Assembly (NCBI GenBank): GCA_021817005.1
Contig: JAKAWJ010000010.1
Location: 1-55,759, forward strand
Length of the DNA: 55,759 nt
DNA from: an archaeon
GTDB lineage: Archaea > Thermoproteota > Thermoprotei_A > Marsarchaeales > Marsarchaeaceae
Reading direction: 5' to 3'
The notes beneath the pieces are model-generated. The model did no database searches and was not told the DNA's origin. It saw only the letters and a program-made list of their open reading frames with translations. Positions within the stretch are counted from its first letter, which is position 1. Every line of letters starts with the position of its first letter. Positions 51,110-55,759 of the stretch are shown piece after piece. The position numbers and the translations under genes were made by a program.

Positions 51110-53038
51110 TTGGGCGACGCTTACATCGAGACTGTCGAAGAATCGAGTAGACGCTCCTTCCAATACAGAATAATCACTCTCGCCGGAGCGGGAGTGTTCC
51201 TTGACGGCTATGACCTTTTCATAATAAGCGTCGCTCTCATCCTCCTCAAGCCGTATTTTGCGCTCTCAACCACACAGCTCGCCCTACTCAGCTCTTCTGC
51301 GTTAATCGGCGCCGTAATCGGCCCAATTCTCTTCGGCAATCTGGCAGATCGGCTGGGAAGAAAGAGACTTTTCCTGATTGACCTCCTCTTCTTCGTCGTC
51401 TTTGCCGCGGCCTCAGCCTTCGCCGCGAATTTCTATGAACTCGTGATCTTCAGGCTCCTCCTAGGGATAGGGATAGGCGCGGATTATCCCGTAAGCTCCT
51501 CATACGTCGCAGAGTTCGTTGGCGCCCAGAAGCGCGGCAGGGCGCTCGCTTCCACTTTTGCGTTTCAGGGAGTGGGAGTGCTCTCCGCGATTGTGGTTGG
51601 CCTAGCCCTCCTTGGCACCGGGCCGAACGGCTGGAGGTGGATGCTCCTCTCCGGTGTTGCGCCCGCCGTGATAGTCCTCCTGTTCCGAACGAGGCTTCCA
51701 GAAACGCTCCGCTGGTACCTGTCAAAGGGTAAAACTGACGAAGCGGGGAAAGTGATTCATGAAATGACCGGGGAAAAGGAAGGCACTTCGGAAATCATGG
51801 CAGTGGCCCAGTCGACCTCGGCAAAGGAGCTCATCGTTTCTCCATACAGGCTGAGGCTCTTCTTCGCCTCGGTTAGCTGGTTCCTTGTAGACATAGCAGT
51901 CTATGGCATAGGAATTTACACGCCCACCTTTATCCACGAGCTCTACGGAGCAAATTCCCCGCCAACATCGAACGAACTCGCCTATGCAGTCATCTACGCC
52001 TTTGCCGGGGTAGGTTACGGACTTGCCGTGCTCAGCATTGACCGGATAGGAAGGAAGCCTCTCCAGATAGGGGGCTTTCTTGTGATGGGCCTTGCGCTGC
52101 TTATTGGAGCGCTCGCGGGTAGCTCGCTATCCCTCTTCGGGCTGAGCTCGGTGCTCGCCGTGTTTTATGTTGCGGAAAACATGGGCCCGAACACAACCAC
52201 GTGGGTCTATCCGGTTGAGCTATTTCCTACGCGCATCCGGGGAACCGGTCACGGCTTTGCGGCTACAGTAGGCAAGCTTGGCGCGGTCGCGGGTGTTTAC
52301 GCCCTTCCTCTCCTCTTGGCGCTCGACCGGTCTGTGATGCTTCTTTTTGTCGCGCTTGCCGCATTCGCCGGAGCGGCAGTGACCGTTGCGCTCGGGATTG
52401 AAACAAAGAAGCAGAGCCTGGAGAATGTCTCCGAGGTTTTCAGCTCCTTCTACAACTATATCTCTTCTCTTTCGGACAAACTGGTGAAAAGCGCGCTTGA
52501 ACTGCACGAGCTCTTCTACTCGTTCGACCGGCTTGGGGAGCGCTATGCCGCGATCAAGCAGGTTGAACACGAAGGAGATGAAATAGTTCACGAAGTCTTT
52601 ACAAAGTTGAACCGCTCCTACGCTGCACCAATTGACCAGGCCGAAATATCTGCGCTCACAAAGTCTCTTGACGATGTGCTGGACACAATCCACGCAGTTG
52701 CAGTCAGGGTGAGCCTCTACAAACTCGACGCGCCTACTCCAGAAATGCGGAGCATGTCGGATATTATTCTTGAAAGCGTGAATCTCATCCGGGACTCTGT
52801 GAGCCAGATGCCAAGCCTGCGGGGGAGCAACAGCATCATGGCCCGCTGCGTAAGGATAAACGAGCTCGAAAACGAAGGAGACAGTTTGCTGAACGAGTCG
52901 GTAGCGCGTCTCTATGAACTCTCTGACCCTGTAAAGATAATGAAGCTAAAGGAGGTCTATGAATACATGGAAATCGTGACAGACCGGTGTGAAGATGTCG
53001 CGGATGTCTTCCGCGACTTGGTTGTCAAATATTCCTGA
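51110..53038 (+). CDS. MFS carrier (PHS-like) fused to a DUF47/PhoU-fold domain
   Basis: Residues about 20-430 are a 12-helix MFS protein: GAGVFLDGYDLFIISVALIL, GNLADRLGRKRLF, GIGIGADYPVSSSYVAEFV (PHS-like) and PETLRWYLSKGK. From about 435 to 642 follows a soluble helical domain of the DUF47 (Pit-accessory, PhoU-like) kind: HELFYSFDRLGERYAAIKQV and EHEGDEIVHEVFTKLNRSYA, ELENEGDSLLNESVARLYEL, and EYMEIVTDRCEDVADVFRDL. The two E-x2-E/H-E-G-D motifs are the metal-binding PhoU-type motifs. It would import phosphate and carry its own regulatory domain; that is inference. TTG 51110 is the start. Confidence 0.9.
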   Translation: MGDAYIETVEESSRRSFQYRIITLAGAGVFLDGYDLFIISVALILLKPYFALSTTQLALLSSSALIGAVIGPILFGNLADRLGRKRLFLIDLLFFVVFAAASAFAANFYELVIFRLLLGIGIGADYPVSSSYVAEFVGAQKRGRALASTFAFQGVGVLSAIVVGLALLGTGPNGWRWMLLSGVAPAVIVLLFRTRLPETLRWYLSKGKTDEAGKVIHEMTGEKEGTSEIMAVAQSTSAKELIVSPYRLRLFFASVSWFLVDIAVYGIGIYTPTFIHELYGANSPPTSNELAYAVIYAFAGVGYGLAVLSIDRIGRKPLQIGGFLVMGLALLIGALAGSSLSLFGLSSVLAVFYVAENMGPNTTTWVYPVELFPTRIRGTGHGFAATVGKLGAVAGVYALPLLLALDRSVMLLFVALAAFAGAAVTVALGIETKKQSLENVSEVFSSFYNYISSLSDKLVKSALELHELFYSFDRLGERYAAIKQVEHEGDEIVHEVFTKLNRSYAAPIDQAEISALTKSLDDVLDTIHAVAVRVSLYKLDAPTPEMRSMSDIILESVNLIRDSVSQMPSLRGSNSIMARCVRINELENEGDSLLNESVARLYELSDPVKIMKLKEVYEYMEIVTDRCEDVADVFRDLVVKYS

Positions 53039-53040
53039 CG

Positions 53041-53442
53041 CTACTTGATGCGGAACTCTACGGCAGCTTTTAGCAGCGGAGGGGTCAGGCTGGAAGTCAA
53101 AACTGGGCCTTCCCCGAATGACTGGTGGGCGCTTGTGGTTGCTTTAGCTCTCGTAGTTCGGCGTCTGAGATCCGGGCCAGATAGGACCCATTCAACGCCT
53201 GCGCGAGAGAGTCCCTGTGGGCCGTCCCGTTGGGATTGAATTTGAAATTGGAGTGTGAGCGTGCTCCCTTCCGCCTCATTTGACACAGCCTGGTGGGAGC
53301 GACTCTGCCAGTAGTCATGAAAGGCAAACGGTAGCACATCCGCGGCATGCGGCTCGACCAGTCGGGCTCTGAAGCCCACACTTTGTGATAACACCTTGCG
53401 CGTGCCGCAGCAATACCAAATTGGCCCGGTCAAGCGATTCAA
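53041..53442 (-). CDS. Uncertain beta-rich small protein
   Basis: This 133-codon minus-strand frame ends 3 bases after the MFS-DUF47 stop. Its middle (GSTLTLQFQIQSQRDGPQGL) and end (LTPPLLKAAVEFRIK) alternate hydrophobic residues like beta strands, but no family is recognised, no good promoter is visible before TTG 53442, and the rest of the 53039-53606 gap holds nothing. Confidence 0.33.
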   Translation of the reverse strand: MNRLTGPIWYCCGTRKVLSQSVGFRARLVEPHAADVLPFAFHDYWQSRSHQAVSNEAEGSTLTLQFQIQSQRDGPQGLSRAGVEWVLSGPDLRRRTTRAKATTSAHQSFGEGPVLTSSLTPPLLKAAVEFRIK

Positions 53443-53606
53443 TCTCTGATGGGCGGGCAGAGCATTAGTGTTAGCCCGCAGCTTCTGCCCTTCTTGGTTT
53501 GTTGCACCGGAATTTTTGCTCCACCGAAGTGCGCACTCAGCCTGCTTGGTTGCAGTAGGATTAAGAAGACGATTTGTTTGGTAGCCGTGCTAGCAGTGTC
53601 CACCGA

Positions 53607-55532
53607 ATGAAATTGTCAAAGTATGACTGGGCGATAATCGTCTCGTATCTGGGGTACACAACATACTGGAGCTATCTTACAATCGTGAAATTTGTGAACC
53701 TTAACGCGACGATTCTCGACCTCGGCTCGAACATGCAGATAGCGTGGGACGTGATTTCAAAACCCTCCAGCTATTTTTCGGTGGTCCCTGCAAGTCACGG
53801 CAGTTTGCTCCCCTGGGTGCTAATATTTCTTCCGAGAAGCTTTTTCTTTGCGCTTGCCTTTCAGTCTGCCTGGCTCGGGCTTGGCGCCATCCCGCTATTC
53901 TGGGCTGCAAGACGGAAACTGGGCGACCCGCGGGTTGCCCTGCTTCTAGCTCTTCTGTATCTCGTGTACTTTCCGCTGGCAGGCCCCAACTGGTTCGACT
54001 TTCATGTGGAGACGCTCTTTCCGACTTTTTTTATCTTCGGTTATTACTCCTACTCAAAAGGCAGCCACTATCTAGCTGCACTCTTTTTCTGCCTTGCGGC
54101 CTCGATCAGATTTCCGTTTACCGTGTTCCCGCTCCTTTTTTCCGCGATTGAACTCGTGATTTTGGGCTTTTCACGGAAGAGCGGGAGCTCAAAGAAGGTG
54201 ATGCTGCCATATTTAATAATACTCGTTTACTCAGGATTGGTGAGCACATATTTCATAGCATTGGTTGCCCACGGCTCGCTTTCGTCGCTATTCGGGCAAT
54301 ATGCCTACATCAACCTTCCCGCAGCGAAATCAGGCGCGTCCGGCGGTTCGGGTGGCTACGCAGCTTTTGCTGGTAACTATAATCCGGTGGTAGCGTCAGA
54401 AACATTCCTCCTTTTTTTTCTCCCCCTTGCATTCCTGCCGCTTCTATCTCCCCGCTGGTGGCCCTTCTATTCGCCTTACCTCGTGCTCCTCTTCAATTCG
54501 GGCTACTACGGATTCTACTATCCCTACGTGTTCGAACTGCAGTATACCGTGATACTCGCGCCCTTTGTGTTTCTCGCAGCTCTTGACGCAATCCCCAAAA
54601 TCAAAGGGCTCCTCTTGGGGGAAGGTAGGTCGCCTTTGCGGGAGTTAAGTCGGAACTCGGCTCCGGCTCTCCCGCCAAGCCGCGTAGCAGGAAGAAGGGC
54701 CGCATATGCCGGGCTCATCGTTCTCATGGTGATTCTATCTGCAATCTCCGCGATATATTTCGAGCCCTATGGCCCCCTGAACGGAACTACCGCGCAGCCG
54801 TTCAACGCCACCCTTGAACCCGACCTCAGGCAGTATAGCGAACTCGAGCAATTGATCGCGCTCATCCCCAAGGGCTCAGTCGTGCTCACCCAGAACAACC
54901 TTCCGCAGGTTTATCCGGTTCAAGCTCATGGAATCCGCGAAGTTATAGATTCGGCCTTCTGGAAGTACACTCAACCCATTCCAAATCTGAGCGCAATAAA
55001 TGCGATCCTCGCGGACCCATGGAATCCGTGGTTCGGCGCGGGAGGCGGAACGCTCCCGGATTACAGCGTTTCCAGTGCTCTCCAGCTTCTCCTTGATAAC
55101 GGCACCTTTGGAATACTGGGTGAGGCCGAGGGAATCATACTCGCAGTTCGGGGCTACTGTGGTTCGCCCGTCTATTATGCGCCAGTGAATCTTACAGTAG
55201 CGATAGACGGCTCGGACTCTTACTCCCTTCCGCTCCTGCCCCCGGGCGAATACCAGGCGAGCTATTACGGAAGTCTGCCCTCGAGCTACGCAGGTTCAAA
55301 CATCACGCTTGCTGCCAGTTCGCCTCTGGGTCTGCCAGTCGCCGCGTTCAGGAGCTATCCGCTGAATGCGACAGACCTTGGACTAACCCATCAGTTCATG
55401 CTGGATTTCAACGTTACCGGTTTCAGCGAAACAGTTTCGTTCAGCGCGTACGTGGGCCCCCTGAACATTTTTCCACAATTGAGCAAGCTCAGTATCATTC
55501 AGCTATCTCCATCTTCAGGCTGTGCGGGTTAA
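53607..55532 (+). CDS. DUF2079 membrane protein, paralog B
   Basis: The 641-residue protein (from ATG 53607; the frame opens at TTG 53574) shares long blocks with paralog A: ILDLGSNMQIAWDVISKPSS, PASHGSLLPWVLIFLPRS, YFPLAGPNWFDFHVETLFPT, and the extracellular TQNNLPQVYPVQAHG and LSAINAILADPWNPWF. It has about 10 helices and an extracellular C-terminal domain of about 230 residues. The function is unknown; a GT-C-like membrane glycosyltransferase is possible. It lies on the opposite strand to paralog A, on the other side of the MFS-DUF47 gene. Confidence 0.85.
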   Translation: MKLSKYDWAIIVSYLGYTTYWSYLTIVKFVNLNATILDLGSNMQIAWDVISKPSSYFSVVPASHGSLLPWVLIFLPRSFFFALAFQSAWLGLGAIPLFWAARRKLGDPRVALLLALLYLVYFPLAGPNWFDFHVETLFPTFFIFGYYSYSKGSHYLAALFFCLAASIRFPFTVFPLLFSAIELVILGFSRKSGSSKKVMLPYLIILVYSGLVSTYFIALVAHGSLSSLFGQYAYINLPAAKSGASGGSGGYAAFAGNYNPVVASETFLLFFLPLAFLPLLSPRWWPFYSPYLVLLFNSGYYGFYYPYVFELQYTVILAPFVFLAALDAIPKIKGLLLGEGRSPLRELSRNSAPALPPSRVAGRRAAYAGLIVLMVILSAISAIYFEPYGPLNGTTAQPFNATLEPDLRQYSELEQLIALIPKGSVVLTQNNLPQVYPVQAHGIREVIDSAFWKYTQPIPNLSAINAILADPWNPWFGAGGGTLPDYSVSSALQLLLDNGTFGILGEAEGIILAVRGYCGSPVYYAPVNLTVAIDGSDSYSLPLLPPGEYQASYYGSLPSSYAGSNITLAASSPLGLPVAAFRSYPLNATDLGLTHQFMLDFNVTGFSETVSFSAYVGPLNIFPQLSKLSIIQLSPSSGCAG

Positions 55533-55625
55533 GCGGCTGAGCTCGTGATGCTCTTGTGGCAGTTCAGGCCCTGCTTAACCACTCTGTCTCCGAAGCACTG
55601 AAGGAGACCAAGGTGAAGCCAAATA

Positions 55626-55643
55626 TTTTTTTTGGGGGGGGGG
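55626..55643 (+). other. T8G10 tract
   Basis: Eight T (55626-55633) are followed directly by ten G (55634-55643), about 90 bases after the last gene. The T run could terminate transcription of the DUF2079 gene on the plus strand. Long homopolymers like this are also prone to assembly error. Confidence 0.45.
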
Positions 55644-55700
55644 TGGCCGGGGCTAATCATTGCTTCCTTGGATCTCCTTGCCCGCGCGCGGAAGGCGGAC

Positions 55701-55728
55701 TAGGCGAACCCTGATAGGCGAACCCTGA
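55701..55728. repeat. Two tandem copies of a 14-base unit
   Basis: TAGGCGAACCCTGA occurs twice without a gap (55701-55714 and 55715-55728). Directly after it lies an inverted pair, GAGAGAT and ATCTCTC, with a 2-base spacer. Confidence 0.6.
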
Positions 55729-55759
55729 GAGATAGATCTCTCGCATTCGGCCCGCGTTA

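Noticed and set aside
53744-54151. 135-codon plus-strand frame inside DUF2079 paralog B
   Set aside because: It is a shadow frame of a gene with a strong paralog.

Overview
The window looks archaeal. Many genes have a TATA-like box about 24-30 bases before the start codon with no room for a ribosome binding site, which implies leaderless transcripts. TTG and GTG starts are common, and there is an archaeal type IV pilin, a COG2522-type HTH regulator, an AbrB-PhoU regulator and an archaeal MNS-clade ATPase. The gene content (peptide and sugar ABC importers, glycoside hydrolases, Gfo/Idh oxidoreductases, MFS carriers, DUF2079 membrane proteins) suggests a heterotrophic archaeon, perhaps of the Thermoplasmata or Conexivisphaera/Thaumarchaeota side. 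The lineage cannot be fixed from sequence inspection alone. I see no rRNA, tRNA, CRISPR array or intact insertion sequence.

Layout. 1-4694 is an oligopeptide ABC importer (binding protein cut by the window edge, two permeases, two ATPases), followed by a C45-type Ntn acyltransferase/peptidase at 4873-5955 with its own TATA box. 6062-8442 is a sulfur block: a small Cys protein, a Cys-rich HTH regulator overlapping a cysteine-synthase-like PLP enzyme and, divergent from a 14-base palindromic TATA, a DsrE-like/TusA-like pair. 8473-10604 holds two divergent methyltransferases, one fused to a flavin/F420-type N-terminal domain. 10836-15481 has a glycosyltransferase, a small membrane protein, a DAO-type FAD enzyme and a GT87-like membrane protein.

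15659-19868 is a sugar ABC importer whose two permeases are fused into one chain. 19937-22326 is a PHS-like MFS carrier divergent from an AbrB-PhoU regulator. MsrA and a small protein follow, then a glucoamylase (GH15) and three Gfo/Idh/MocA oxidoreductases (26247-30313). These fit uptake and intracellular breakdown of oligosaccharides.

30314-34523 is gene-poor and richer in A+T, with fragments of reading frames around one archaeal ATPase; it looks like an eroding accessory region. 34524-43607 carries an SRPBCC-methyltransferase locus split by a frame change, a VOC protein, an HpaI-type aldolase, a 41-residue Cys/His protein not previously called, an M20-family protein with altered metal ligands, a GNAT acetyltransferase and a GH20 enzyme. 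43991-47724 is an ABC-2 transporter pair and an MFS carrier, followed by the pilin. 48638-55532 contains two paralogous DUF2079 membrane proteins on either side of a PHS-like MFS carrier with a C-terminal DUF47 (PhoU-fold) domain.

The most unusual items are the MFS-DUF47 fusion together with the separate MFS/PhoU pair, the sulfur-relay block with its shared palindromic promoter, the split SRPBCC-methyltransferase, the fused sugar permease and the M20 protein without the usual ligands.
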